Below, in pieces: positions 48,434 through 57,254 of a DNA stretch of 64,000 nucleotides. How positions within the stretch are numbered: position 1 is the first letter of the stretch; each line of letters starts with the position of its first letter. Below the pieces are notes generated by a model. The model saw only the letters and a list, made by a program, of their open reading frames with translations, was not told the origin of the DNA and made no database searches. Both the position numbers and the translations under genes were made by a program. This stretch comes from Planifilum fimeticola. GTDB lineage: Bacteria; Bacillota; Bacilli; Thermoactinomycetales; DSM-44946. The DNA lies in contig NZ_PVNE01000004.1 of assembly GCF_003001905.1 (NCBI RefSeq), forward strand, positions 114,185-178,184, written 5' to 3'.

Positions 48434-49854
48434 ACACTCCTCCGACTTTTCGCCGTCAGTTCATCCGCCTGGCCCTGTCCGTCATCCTGTGGAGCGCCGC
48501 AACCTCCACGCTGATCTGGCTCCTTCTCGGCCTGTCGACCTTATCTTTCTTCCGGCCCGCCAACTTCTACGAAAAACAGGTGCCGGCCATTCTCCGTTTC
48601 GCGGAAGAATCGGGAGCCAAATTGCTGGATCCCGAAAACCGCCCCCTTTTGGAAGAGGAAATTCCGTCCGAAGGCGTCTCCTACCGGGTCCTCCCCCTGC
48701 GAGGGGGGGAGGGCTACGGAACGCTTTCCCCTCCGGAAAAAGCGAATCCGGAACAGTGGATTCGAAAAGTGAACACGACGGAAACCCGGGACGGACGGAT
48801 CTACCGGTACGTTCCCCTGAGCGACGGTCAGGGACGGCTGATGGGAGTGCTCGTGCTCAGCTATCAAATCTCTTTTCTGAAGGCCAACGACTCTCCCTTG
48901 GCGGCGGTCGTTCTCGTTCTGGCGATGGCCACTCCCTTTGTCACCCTCGCCTTCTTCACCTACTGGTTCGGCCGTCGCCTTGAAAGGAGGATCTCCCCTG
49001 CGATCGCCTCCTTGATGGAAGGGGCAACCCGGGTGGAACGGAGAGACTTGGACTTCACCCTGGGTGAAGTGGGCGGAACCCGGGAACTGGACGCCTTGGG
49101 CAAAGCCTTTGAAAACATGCGCCGTTCCCTCCGCGCATCCCTCGAAACCCAGTGGAGGGCGGAACAGGGGCGCCGGGAGATGCTGGCCGCCCTGGCCCAC
49201 GATCTGTTCACCCCGCTCACGATCATTCTCGGACATGCCGAGAACCTCCTGAATCGGACTTCGCAGGAAGACGAGCGCCGTCATCGTTCCCTCCGGGCCA
49301 TTCAAACCAATGCCCGGCGAGCGATCCGGATGCTGGAGGAAATGCAGGAAGCCAACCGATTGGAACGACCCGATTTCTCCCTTTCCCCCTCCCCTCTGGA
49401 CCTCGGCGCCTACCTGACGGAGAAAAAGGAAGAGTACCTCTCCCTCTGCTCGCAAATGGGGATCCGTTTGCATTTCAGCCTGGAGGATTTTCGCCGCCAT
49501 CCCCGCCCGATGCGGGTGGACGGACATCGCCTGTCGCAGATCCTGGACAACGTGATTACCAATGCCCTTCGGTACACCCCCGCCCGGGGAGAGATACGCT
49601 GGCGCGTTCTCCTGGATGAGGAGGGGGTGGAAATGGAGATCACCGACACGGGTCCCGGCCTTTCCGAAAAGGACCTGCGCCACCTCTTCCAGCCCTTCTA
49701 CCGGGGAGACCCGGCGCGTAAATCGGGCTCGGGACATGCCGGGCTGGGAATGTACATCGCCAAGACCCTTGCGGAGAAACACGGCGGATGGATCACCGCG
49801 GGCAACGCACCCGAGGGGGGAGCGCGATTCCGCTTTCGCATCGCCGAGCTGTAG
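48430..49854 (+). CDS. Sensor histidine kinase
   Basis: A 474-aa membrane kinase: TM1 ~12-36, an extracytoplasmic sensor of ~120 residues, TM2 ~157-180, a HAMP-like segment, then the H-box with His257 in MLAALAHDLFTPLTIILGH (the usual Arg of HDLRTPL is Phe here). The ATP domain has an N-box around LDNVITNALRYTPARGEI, G1 EITDTGPGLSEKD, F-box LFQPFYRGDPARK and G2 GHAGLGMYIAKTLA. The large sensor differs from BceS-like kinases, whose sensor loop is missing, and fits SpaK/NisK or general types. Coupled by ATGA overlap to the regulator. Confidence 0.9.
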   Translation: MNTPPTFRRQFIRLALSVILWSAATSTLIWLLLGLSTLSFFRPANFYEKQVPAILRFAEESGAKLLDPENRPLLEEEIPSEGVSYRVLPLRGGEGYGTLSPPEKANPEQWIRKVNTTETRDGRIYRYVPLSDGQGRLMGVLVLSYQISFLKANDSPLAAVVLVLAMATPFVTLAFFTYWFGRRLERRISPAIASLMEGATRVERRDLDFTLGEVGGTRELDALGKAFENMRRSLRASLETQWRAEQGRREMLAALAHDLFTPLTIILGHAENLLNRTSQEDERRHRSLRAIQTNARRAIRMLEEMQEANRLERPDFSLSPSPLDLGAYLTEKKEEYLSLCSQMGIRLHFSLEDFRRHPRPMRVDGHRLSQILDNVITNALRYTPARGEIRWRVLLDEEGVEMEITDTGPGLSEKDLRHLFQPFYRGDPARKSGSGHAGLGMYIAKTLAEKHGGWITAGNAPEGGARFRFRIAEL

Positions 49855-49871
49855 AGGGAAATCGGGATCGC

Positions 49872-49902
49872 GAAAAAACGGATGCCCTCCTGCGGGCATC
49901 CG
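49872..49902 (-). terminator. Terminator between the kinase and DinB-fold genes
   Basis: Stem GGATGCCC/GGGCATCC with a six-base loop, followed by CGTTTTTTCG on the minus strand. It mainly serves the minus-strand DinB-fold gene but also faces the end of the kinase gene. Confidence 0.8.
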
Positions 49903-49915
49903 CCACAAATCCCCT

Positions 49916-50434
49916 TCACCCGTACAAATCGAACATGTTGACCGGATGGCCCAGTTGTTTCAGGTACTGAAACAGCTGGGACCGGTGGTGATAAACGTGG
50001 GTGACGATCTCAACGAGCCATTTGGCCTGGGTGGAGCCGTGATCGGCATAGAAGGGCTTCGTCGTTCGGGTCAGGAACGTCTCTTTGTCCAAACCGCGCA
50101 TGTAATCGCACAACGACTGAAAGCCCTCTTCCATCCATTCACACAGCTTCTCCGGATCGGAAGAGGCGTATTCCGACTCCAGCCTGCGCACTTCCTCCTC
50201 GCTCTTTTCCTGAAGAATGGCCAGATCGACGAGCGGAATCTGCGCCAGATGATTCGCCAGCTCTCCCAGCGAACGCATGTTGTCCGCCGGTCGGAAATCC
50301 CACTCCCCGGGCCTGACCCGAGCCAGCAGTTTCTTGGTCGTCCTTACGCCGGCTCCCAATTCCTCGAGCAAAAGTTCTCGCAATGCCTCTGTTCCCTTCC
50401 CGGTCATTTCCGCGGCGCTTCCCGCAGGAAGCAC
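49916..50434 (-). CDS. DinB-fold (YfiT/DinB superfamily) protein
   Basis: Four-helix-bundle protein, 172 aa from a GTG at 50434, or 163 aa from the ATG at 50407. The metal-binding histidine pattern of the superfamily is seen: one His in LGELANHLAQIPLVD and the late pair in VEIVTHVYHHRSQLFQYLK. Members act as metal-dependent thiol transferases or hydrolases with bacillithiol-type thiols, or have unknown functions. It stands alone, convergent with the kinase gene. Start is uncertain: the GTG is only 4 nt from GGAGGG. Confidence 0.78.
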   Translation of the reverse strand: MLPAGSAAEMTGKGTEALRELLLEELGAGVRTTKKLLARVRPGEWDFRPADNMRSLGELANHLAQIPLVDLAILQEKSEEEVRRLESEYASSDPEKLCEWMEEGFQSLCDYMRGLDKETFLTRTTKPFYADHGSTQAKWLVEIVTHVYHHRSQLFQYLKQLGHPVNMFDLYG

Positions 50435-50591
50435 CTTCCCTCCTTTCGGACTCGGAACATGTGTTCGTTTATCTATTCGACATCTCCCGGAATGATTCCT
50501 CCCCTTTCCGCCCGGGTGGAGCCGGCCGGGGTTTGGTGTTATAGTTGGATCGCACCCCCATTAATCACCCATTCGCGGGAGGGATCAAACC

Positions 50592-51011
50592 GTGCACGTC
50601 CGTTTCGAAACCCCCCACCAATACGTCTTCATCCACGAAAACGTGAAGCACTTGCTGCTGATCTGGTCCAAGGAATCCAAAAAGCAGCTCTTCATTGCGG
50701 AAGAAGAGGAAGACGCCCTGGTGCTCCGCTATCCGGGAGAAACCTACACCGAAACCGTCCTGGAGCAGGTCGAGCCCGTCTTCTTTCTGGACCTGGAGGG
50801 CGGGGTGGAAGCGATCCTGGGCGCCACCTTCTACCACCAGAACAGGCTGATCGGCATGTATTACGACAAAAAACATCCTACGGGGCCCCCCTACTTCTTC
50901 GAAATCGAAGACGGGTCCCCTTCGGAAATTCCCGACGAGGAATACCAGGCGGTCGCGCAAACCTTTGCGAAGGAGTTTCCCGAATACGTTTCGGAGGAAC
51001 CGGGGAAATGA
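50592..51011 (+). CDS. Uncharacterised acidic 139-residue protein
   Basis: Soluble protein from a GTG start behind GGGAGGGATCAAACC. It contains HVRFETPHQYVFIHENVKHL, then LLIWSKESKKQLFIAEEEED, FFLDLEGGVEAILGATFYHQ and a C-terminal FFEIEDGSPSEIPDEEY helix region. It is rich in aromatic and acidic residues with predicted beta strands, no membrane segment and no cysteine. I do not recognise a family. Upstream is a TTATAG-like element but no clear promoter; downstream, after 79 bp, is the 46-residue gene. Confidence 0.65.
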   Translation: MHVRFETPHQYVFIHENVKHLLLIWSKESKKQLFIAEEEEDALVLRYPGETYTETVLEQVEPVFFLDLEGGVEAILGATFYHQNRLIGMYYDKKHPTGPPYFFEIEDGSPSEIPDEEYQAVAQTFAKEFPEYVSEEPGK

Positions 51012-51090
51012 CCCTTTGAAACCGCAGTTCGGCATAGTCCGCCGGTTCCGGGGAAAACTGCAAAAAAGCGCATTCAAAGGAGACTTCGCC

Positions 51091-51231
51091 ATGAAGAAGC
51101 AAAGGGACAAGGAAGCCCGTCTCTCGGGCAATGACAATCGCCGCACCGGTCGGCAGCCGGAGGCCGCCCGGGATCCGAGACCCGGGTACGGAAACAAAAA
51201 ATTGGACGGGCCCAATATCCCGTCCACTTGA
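51091..51231 (+). CDS. 46-residue basic peptide ending in a GPNxPST-type motif
   Basis: Very hydrophilic, Arg/Lys/Asn/Gly-rich peptide (KKQRDKEARLSGNDNRRTG...) ending NKKLDGPNIPST. The ATG has AAAGGAG at 7-8 nt. Short Bacillus proteins ending in KxxGPNRPST-like tails are known, several in sporulating species; I use that only as a resemblance. A double hairpin with a T run follows directly, supporting a real transcription unit. Confidence 0.6.
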   Translation: MKKQRDKEARLSGNDNRRTGRQPEAARDPRPGYGNKKLDGPNIPST

Positions 51232-51243
51232 GATTCCGGAAAT

Positions 51244-51320
51244 CCGATTCCGAGGCGGACTTCCGTCCTCCTCGGAATCGGAGCCATCACGGGGCGGATG
51301 AAGGGCCGCCCCGTTTTTTT
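51244..51320 (+). terminator. Double-hairpin terminator after the 46-residue gene
   Basis: First stem CCGATTCCGAGG/CCTCGGAATCGG (51244-51281), then CGGGGCGG/CCGCCCCG (51290-51313) followed by seven T residues. Confidence 0.85.
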
Positions 51321-51326
51321 CGAAAT

Positions 51327-51881
51327 TCAACTCGTCACCGCCACGATTCCCTCTTCCCCCTGCCTGGCCTCCGCCTTCTTCAGCTCAACCTTTTCGCCTT
51401 CCTGCAGGTTGGTGAAAAGGATCGGGGTGATGACGGACGTCGCCTTGTTCCGGAGGAGTTCCAGATCCACTTCCATCAGCTTTTGACCCGGCTTGACCGC
51501 ATCCCCTTCCGAGATGAAAGGCTTGAAACCTTCTCCCTGGAGGTTGACGGTGTCGATCCCGATGTGAATCAGGATCTCCCGGCCCCCCTTGGAACGGATG
51601 CCGATGGCGTGCTTGGTGGGAAAGAGATTGACGATCTCCCCTTCCACGGGAGAGACGACGACCCCCTCCGCCGGATCGATCGCAAAGCCGTCCCCCATCA
51701 TTTTTTGGGAAAACACCTGGTCCGGCACCTCGGTGATCGGAAGCAGCCTGCCGGTCATCGGAGAAACGAAGGTTTCCTCCTCACCGGGTGAAGGTGTTAC
51801 GCCGGCGCGTTCCGCTTCCTTTTCGGGGGATCCTTTTCCGATGAGACGCTGCAGTTTTCCAATCGCCTGTTTGAACATCAT
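51327..51881 (-). CDS. PTS glucose-type EIIA protein
   Basis: Standalone phosphocarrier, 184 aa, of the EIIA-Glc/Crr family. It has an amphipathic Lys-rich N-terminus, [27 protein letters not shown], the two active-site histidines (His91 in [10 protein letters not shown]; phospho-accepting His106 in [17 protein letters not shown]) and the [17 protein letters not shown] helix. It could phosphorylate the trehalose-type EIIBC at 55682, which has no EIIA of its own; that link is inference. No ptsH or ptsI lies in the window. ldh starts upstream in the same direction. Confidence 0.93.
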   Translation of the reverse strand: MMFKQAIGKLQRLIGKGSPEKEAERAGVTPSPGEEETFVSPMTGRLLPITEVPDQVFSQKMMGDGFAIDPAEGVVVSPVEGEIVNLFPTKHAIGIRSKGGREILIHIGIDTVNLQGEGFKPFISEGDAVKPGQKLMEVDLELLRNKATSVITPILFTNLQEGEKVELKKAEARQGEEGIVAVTS

Positions 51882-51935
51882 CTGACCCTTCCATTTCCTT
51901 GATCACGATTTCGAATACAAAACTAGTATCGTGGA

Positions 51936-52919
<984 letters not shown>

Positions 52920-53020
52920 TCAACGGGTGCGGGCGGGCCGATGGCCGCCTCTACTTCTTGAAAAGGCAGGTCCCCGCCACCGCCGCCGAAGCCGATGACG
53001 GAATACCCGCCCTTTTCGCG

Positions 53021-53362
53021 TCACCGATTCTCCAATTTTTCCACCCGTTTCTTCAGATCGTCGATCACCCGGTAGTTTTCCACGAACCGCTTGACCAGGT
53101 TCAATTCCGCCAGCGCCGTCATGAGGTGATCCTGGGCGTGGATGGCGAGAAAACTCGGCGGATTATCCCCCGTCGACTGCACCAAATCCGTCTGCCACTT
53201 GTGCCCTTTCATCAATTCCTCTTCCGCTTCCTGAAGAAGCTTCTCCGCATCTTCAAACCGGAACTCCTCCGCCGCGTCCAGCGCTTCATACGCTTTCCCG
53301 CGGGCGTTTCCTCCATAAAGCACCAGATGGAAAATGGCTTGTTCCAGATCCAATGGGGTCAC
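53021..53362 (-). CDS. PTS lactose/cellobiose-type EIIA
   Basis: A 113-aa trimeric all-helical EIIA. Signs are LEQAIFHLVLYGGNARGKAYEAL, and the phospho-histidine region FLAIHAQDHLMTALAELNL (residues ~71-89). The start is 11 bp after the EIIC gene stop. Together with the next two genes it makes EIIB-EIIC-EIIA for cellobiose or a similar beta-glucoside. No phospho-beta-glucosidase gene is visible nearby. Confidence 0.92.
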   Translation of the reverse strand: MTPLDLEQAIFHLVLYGGNARGKAYEALDAAEEFRFEDAEKLLQEAEEELMKGHKWQTDLVQSTGDNPPSFLAIHAQDHLMTALAELNLVKRFVENYRVIDDLKKRVEKLENR

Positions 53363-53373
53363 TCCTTGTCTGC

Positions 53374-54666
53374 TCAGCCCGTTTGGGCGGATTGTTCCTG
53401 CTCAATCAGCGATTTTTCGTACCGCTTAAAGAACGGCCAGTAAATCAGGGCGGCGATCACGGCGTCGATCACCTGGACCAGCCCCGCGAGGACGGACCCG
53501 CCGGTGGCGATGAATCCGCCGAGGAAAATCGGGACGGTGAACGGTGGTTGAATGATCACCGGCGGCAGGATTCCGGTGGCGAACAGGATGTAGTTGATCG
53601 TCACAATGACCGCCGGCCCGAGAACAAAGGGAATGAACATGATCGGGTTCAACACGATCGGCAGTCCGAAGATGACCGGTTCGTTGATGTTGAAGACCGC
53701 CGGTATCAAGGCGGTTTTTCCCACTTCCTTCAATTGGCGGGAACGCGAGAGCAGCATGAAGATCACCAGTCCCCAGGTTGCCCCGGACCCGCCGATATGG
53801 GCGAACATGTGGAAGAAGGGCTCCGTCACGATTCCCTGGGCGGTCGCTCCGGCGCTGACGGCATCGGCGTTTTCCGCCAACTGAGTCATCCAGAAGGGAT
53901 ACGCCACGGAAGAAACCACGTTCATTCCGTGAATTCCCATCCCCCAAAGGACCATCATCAACAGGATCATGCCGAGGGCGGCGGGATAGGAGTTGGATGC
54001 CGCGACGAGGGGGCTGAACAACTCCAGCACGGCCTGCGGGATCGTGATGCCGAAATTGGCCCAGACGATCCATTCCAGGATCCAGACGGCGGGCAAAATC
54101 ACCATGAAGGGAACCAGAACGCGGAAGGTCCGCATGACATAGGGAGGGACTCCCGCCGGCAATTCAAAGGCGAATCCCCGTTTGATGAGAAAGCGCATCG
54201 CCTCGGTCGTCAGGATCCCCAAAAGGATGGCGACGAACAATCCTTGGCCGCCGAGATAATCCAAGATCTTTCCGAAGGGGATCTTGGTGATGTCCTCCAC
54301 CGGGAAGGCGGTCATCAAAAAGGCGAGCATGGAAAGGATTCCCGCCATGACCGAATCCACATCCCTGCGTTCGCCGAGGCTGTACCCGATGCCGAAGGCG
54401 ACCGTGACGGCCATGATGCCAAACGTGAGCTGGAACGGGAACAGGATCTGCGCCTGAATCGGCTCGACCGCGTTCGCCCAGGCCTGGATCGGCGCCCATT
54501 CAATCGAGGTGGGCGGGTTGGCGATGATGAGAAAAATCGCACCCGTCAGGATGACCGGCAGCGCAAAAATGACGAAGGCGTCCCGGATTGCTTGGAGATA
54601 GGTGTTTTGGGCCAATCGCCCAAGGGGTTCCATGAGCCGGTTTTCCAGCCAATTCATGATGTTCAT
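53374..54666 (-). CDS. PTS cellobiose-type EIIC permease
   Basis: A 430-aa membrane permease of the lactose/cellobiose family with about ten hydrophobic segments. Motifs are ENRLMEPLGRLAQNTYLQAIRDAF, GFAFELPAGVPPYVMRTFRVLVPF, GTWGLVIFMLL-like ATWGLVIFMLLSRSRQLKEVGK and the conserved INEPVIFGLPIVLNPIMFIPF near residue 325. It overlaps the EIIB gene by 4 bp. Confidence 0.93.
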   Translation of the reverse strand: MNIMNWLENRLMEPLGRLAQNTYLQAIRDAFVIFALPVILTGAIFLIIANPPTSIEWAPIQAWANAVEPIQAQILFPFQLTFGIMAVTVAFGIGYSLGERRDVDSVMAGILSMLAFLMTAFPVEDITKIPFGKILDYLGGQGLFVAILLGILTTEAMRFLIKRGFAFELPAGVPPYVMRTFRVLVPFMVILPAVWILEWIVWANFGITIPQAVLELFSPLVAASNSYPAALGMILLMMVLWGMGIHGMNVVSSVAYPFWMTQLAENADAVSAGATAQGIVTEPFFHMFAHIGGSGATWGLVIFMLLSRSRQLKEVGKTALIPAVFNINEPVIFGLPIVLNPIMFIPFVLGPAVIVTINYILFATGILPPVIIQPPFTVPIFLGGFIATGGSVLAGLVQVIDAVIAALIYWPFFKRYEKSLIEQEQSAQTG

Positions 54667-54992
54667 GGTTCCCGTCTCCCTTTCATCATCGTCAGGACTT
54701 GATCCAACACCTTGTCTCCGTCCATCAGGGCAAAGGCCCTTTGATCGACGATTTCCAGGGGAATGCCGTGTTCTTCAGCGATTTTCTCCATTTCCTTCTT
54801 CAGATGGCGTACCTGGGGCTCCAGCAGGGCGACATTATACTGGTCGGCTTTCTTTTTGAATTCGCCCGTTCCGCCCGCATCGGCCGTCAATTCGATTCCC
54901 CGCTTGTCCGCCGCCTCCTTCACTTTTTTGGCCAGCTGACTGGAGGTCGCTCCCCAGCTGCACAAGATGATCAGTCGGATCGGCTCGGACAT
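54663..54992 (-). CDS. PTS lactose/cellobiose-type EIIB
   Basis: A 109-aa cytoplasmic EIIB with the phospho-cysteine in LIILCSWGATSSQLAKKV (Cys11). The start is ATG 54992 behind GGAGGA; a shorter-spaced ATG six codons upstream is less likely. AELTADAGGTGEF-like and LLEPQVRHLKKEMEKIA segments match the family. It follows the 77-aa membrane protein gene by 39 bp. Confidence 0.93.
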   Translation of the reverse strand: MSEPIRLIILCSWGATSSQLAKKVKEAADKRGIELTADAGGTGEFKKKADQYNVALLEPQVRHLKKEMEKIAEEHGIPLEIVDQRAFALMDGDKVLDQVLTMMKGRREP

Positions 54993-55031
54993 GGCAAACT
55001 CCTCCTTCATTCACAGCATTCGATACCGAAA

Positions 55032-55259
55032 TCACTTCCCGCGTCGATAGAGGGCATCCCGCTTGGCTTCGAATCGACGAATATGGGCGAGCAGCCGGCT
55101 GCTCAGCCAGGTCGCCGCAATGAGAACCAGCGCAAAGGCGAAGCTGAAAACCAGCACCGCCTGCGACTGCGGCCCTCCCTCGATGACGGAAAACAATCCC
55201 GTTGCGATCCAGATCATCGAAAACACAGCGGCATAACCCACCCAATAACGCCGATTCAT
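55032..55259 (-). CDS. Small two-helix membrane protein upstream of the cellobiose PTS genes
   Basis: A 75-aa protein with two membrane helices (about 6-24 and 34-55) and a basic C-terminus (RRFEAKRDALYRRGK). The ATG at 55259 lies behind GGGGGGGTG; a GTG two codons upstream is the alternative. It is the first gene of the PTS transcript, ahead of EIIB. I do not recognise the family; a PTS accessory role is only suggested by position. Confidence 0.65.
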   Translation of the reverse strand: MNRRYWVGYAAVFSMIWIATGLFSVIEGGPQSQAVLVFSFAFALVLIAATWLSSRLLAHIRRFEAKRDALYRRGK

Positions 55260-55360
55260 GTTCACCCCCCCTTTTTCCGAGTCTAACCATGACAGCTAAA
55301 AGTTAGTCCCTTCCGCACTTTCATTATAAGTCGCGCAAGGGCCGAAAGGGTTGAACAAAT

Positions 55361-55376
55361 CGTGAACTATTTCACA
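55361..55376. promoter_or_regulatory. FNR/CRP-like site 1
   Basis: CGTGA-ACTATT-TCACA, one base off the palindrome TGTGA-N6-TCACA used by B. subtilis Fnr and CRP-type regulators. Its centre is about 50 bp upstream of the transcription start expected from the minus-strand TATAAT, which lacks a -35 box, so an activator is plausible. Confidence 0.45.
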
Positions 55377-55503
55377 ATAAATTGACGTTGCATCCTCTCC
55401 CTCCGAAAATCCCTCCGATTTTCTTATTGTCAATAACCTAGTAAATATCGAATTATTCTCCTTCGCGAAATGTAAAAAAACGGTTACACCAAACAGCTAT
55501 TAT

Positions 55504-55519
55504 TGTGAATATAATCACA
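55504..55519. promoter_or_regulatory. FNR/CRP-like site 2 (perfect palindrome)
   Basis: TGTGA-ATATAA-TCACA, a perfect match to TGTGA-N6-TCACA. It lies 62 bp upstream of the -35 of the predicted EIIBC promoter and 143 bp from site 1. Confidence 0.5.
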
Positions 55520-55681
55520 TAATTTCCCCCGGTGTTCCCTACACTGGATAAGACGGGGGGCGCGGCAATTTCTCCCCCCGGTTGACCCTGGGCGTTTTTT
55601 AGGGCATAATGCCTTTGTTTTTCCGCACCAAAAAACATCCTGTCGCCGGGCTTTCTGAAGTCACAGAAAAGGAGGATGGAT

Positions 55682-56536
55682 ATGTCCAAGGATTACCGTC
55701 GAATCGCCGAAGGAATCCTGCAAGGCATCGGGGGAAAAGAGAATCTCGTCCAAGCGGCCCATTGCGTGACGAGGCTTCGGCTCGTGCTGAAGGATGAGGG
55801 AAAAGTCGATGCGGACAAGCTGCAAAAGGTGGAATTGGTAAAGGGACATTTCACCAATGCGGGCGTTTTTCAAATCGTCATCGGACCCAACGAGGTGGAA
55901 AAAGTATATAAGGAATTTGTGGAACTGGCCGGCGTTGAAACCGCCACCGTCTCGGACGTGAAAGAGGTGGGGGCCAAAAAACTGAATCCATTCCAGCGAT
56001 TGATCAAAACCTTTTCCGATGTGTTCATGCCCATTTTGCCGGCCATCATCACCGCCGGTCTGCTGATGGGAATCAACAACCTGATCGGGGCGGAAGGGCT
56101 GTTTATCGAGGACAAAAGTCTGCTGGAAGCCTACCCCGATCTCCAGGGCCTGTGGGATCTCATCAACACGATGGCCAACACCGCCTTCGTCTTCCTCCCC
56201 GCCATCGTCGGTTGGTCCGCCGCAAAACGGTTCGGAGGCTCGGAAATCCTGGGAATCGTGTTGGGACTGCTTCTGGTTCATCCCGACCTCTTGAACGCCT
56301 GGAATTACGGAAAGGCGGCGGCGGGAATCGAAGGGGAGATTCCCTATTTCGACATTCTCGGCCTTTTCCAGATCGAAAAAGTGGGTTACCAGGGCCAGAT
56401 TCTGCCCGTGTTTGTGGCGGCCTACGTCCTGAGCGTCGTTGAAAAATGGCTGAAAAAGCGGGTGCCCAACGCCATCCAATTGCCGATGGCACGGCGATAT
56501 CCCACATCATGGAAATGGTTCTATTCCCGACTATGA
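55682..56536 (+). pseudogene. treP: PTS trehalose-type EIIBC, truncated at a sequence junction
   Basis: The start ATG at 55682 is 5 nt behind AGGAGGA. EIIB covers residues 1-~85 with the phospho-cysteine in QAAHCVTRLRLVLKDE (Cys28). EIIC begins LNPFQRLIKTFSDVFMPILPAIITAGLLMGI and includes FGGSEILGIVLGLLLVHPDLLNAWNYG, the hallmark of trehalose permeases. Homology stops after SVVEKWLKKRVPNAIQL (residue 267, base ~56482); normal proteins are ~470 aa. The last 18 codons are foreign. About 200 residues of the membrane domain are missing, so this copy cannot transport. A lone EIIA-Glc at 51327 would have been its partner. Confidence 0.9.
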
Positions 56537-56627
56537 CGAGAAGGAGGAGCGGAAAAAACGCGTCTTTCAATTGCTTAACAATATTGACGATAACAGAAAT
56601 GGGATGAAGCCGTTTTTTCTCAGACAT
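56523..56627 (-). pseudogene. ydbT: ydbT 5' fragment (bacterial PH-domain membrane protein)
   Basis: The ATG at 56627 overlaps the ydbS stop by 8 bp, the usual ydbS-ydbT arrangement. Only the first ~35 residues look genuine (SEKKRLHPISVIVNIVKQLK, then a hydrophobic DAFFPLLLLVIVGN). A complete YdbT is ~490 aa. Beyond about 56523 the frame continues through ~40 bp of unidentified DNA and then antisense to the EIIBC fragment. Confidence 0.75.
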
Positions 56628-57099
56628 CGTCATCCGCCACCCTTGCCAACCTGGAAATAGAATAGCGCAGCTCCTCTGCTTCCTCTTCATCGAGTGCCGG
56701 AATTTCATGCACCGTTGCGGCTGTCGAAATCGTTACGGAGGCCAGTTTATATTTTTTGAACAATGGCCCTTGCTTAGAATCGACGTGCTGCACGCGAATC
56801 ATTGGAATCAACGTTCGCTTTACCGTAAACAAACCTTGTTGAATCTCGATTTCCTGCTCACGCACTTCATAGCGCCAGCGCCGCCAGCGTAATCTTGGGA
56901 TAAAAAAGAGGAACAAATAACCTTCTCCTATAAACAAAAGAATCAAGATAGGAATAATCCATTTCGGCCCGTCAAAAATGATAATCAGGACAATGACAGC
57001 GGCAAAAGCGGCAAAAGAAACAGCCAATCCAATCATGCCGTATATCCGCCATACCGATAATGCTCGTTCGGAGATTCTTTTTCTAGGTTCTCCATTCAT
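56620..57099 (-). CDS. ydbS: PH-domain membrane protein YdbS
   Basis: A 159-aa protein: two membrane helices (about 18-40 and 46-62) followed by one bPH2 domain (RYEVREQEIEIQQGLFTVKRTLIPMIRVQHVDSKQGPLF and LASVTISTAATVHEIPALDEEEAEELR), normal for YdbS. With YdbT it gives resistance to certain antimicrobials in Bacillus; here YdbT is destroyed. ATG 57099 follows AAGGGGGA; the frame runs 26 codons upstream without a ribosome site. Codon use is AT-rich, unlike genes left of 56.5 kb, and similar to Geobacillus. Confidence 0.87.
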   Translation of the reverse strand: MNGEPRKRISERALSVWRIYGMIGLAVSFAAFAAVIVLIIIFDGPKWIIPILILLFIGEGYLFLFFIPRLRWRRWRYEVREQEIEIQQGLFTVKRTLIPMIRVQHVDSKQGPLFKKYKLASVTISTAATVHEIPALDEEEAEELRYSISRLARVADDDV

Positions 57100-57233
57100 G
57101 ATTTCTCTATCCCCCTTAAACAAAAACAATCCATCGACGTAATGGTTATACGTATTTAGTATACAAGAAGTTTCCATCTTTAACTATCTGTTACTGTAGA
57201 ATAACAAACTTTTGGAAAAGCAGGAGAATGAGC

Positions 57234-57254
57234 ATGTTTCAAGAAAAATTATAG
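57234..57254 (+). pseudogene. Possible beheaded gene start (six codons left)
   Basis: An ATG with an ideal AGGAG site 7 nt upstream encodes MFQEKL and then a stop at the point where the lacI fragment on the other strand also ends. It looks like the first codons of a lost gene cut at ~57,250. An aminopeptidase-type N-terminus is imaginable but unproven. Confidence 0.3.

Larger units (their letters stand above)
55266..55681. promoter_or_regulatory. Divergent regulatory region between the two PTS operons
   Basis: A 416-bp AT-rich region. For the minus-strand operon there is a TATAAT (55329-55324) with no good -35. For the plus-strand EIIBC gene TTGACC (55582-55587) and CATAAT (55605-55610) are 17 bp apart. 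Between them lie two TGTGA-N6-TCACA-type palindromes, at 55361-55376 (one mismatch) and 55504-55519 (perfect). An imperfect repeat TGTAA-N8-TTACA is at 55471-55488. Confidence 0.6.

Noticed and set aside
55471..55488. TnrA/GlnR or cre box (TGTAA-N8-TTACA)
   Set aside because: The spacing is one base longer than a TnrA box, and it differs from the cre consensus in the centre, so only an undefined inverted repeat is reported.
55500..55560. Class II FNR activation of EIIBC from a TACACT -10 at 55540-55545
   Set aside because: The spacing would fit (-40.5), but a better promoter with 17-bp spacing lies at 55582-55610, so the geometry argument is weak.
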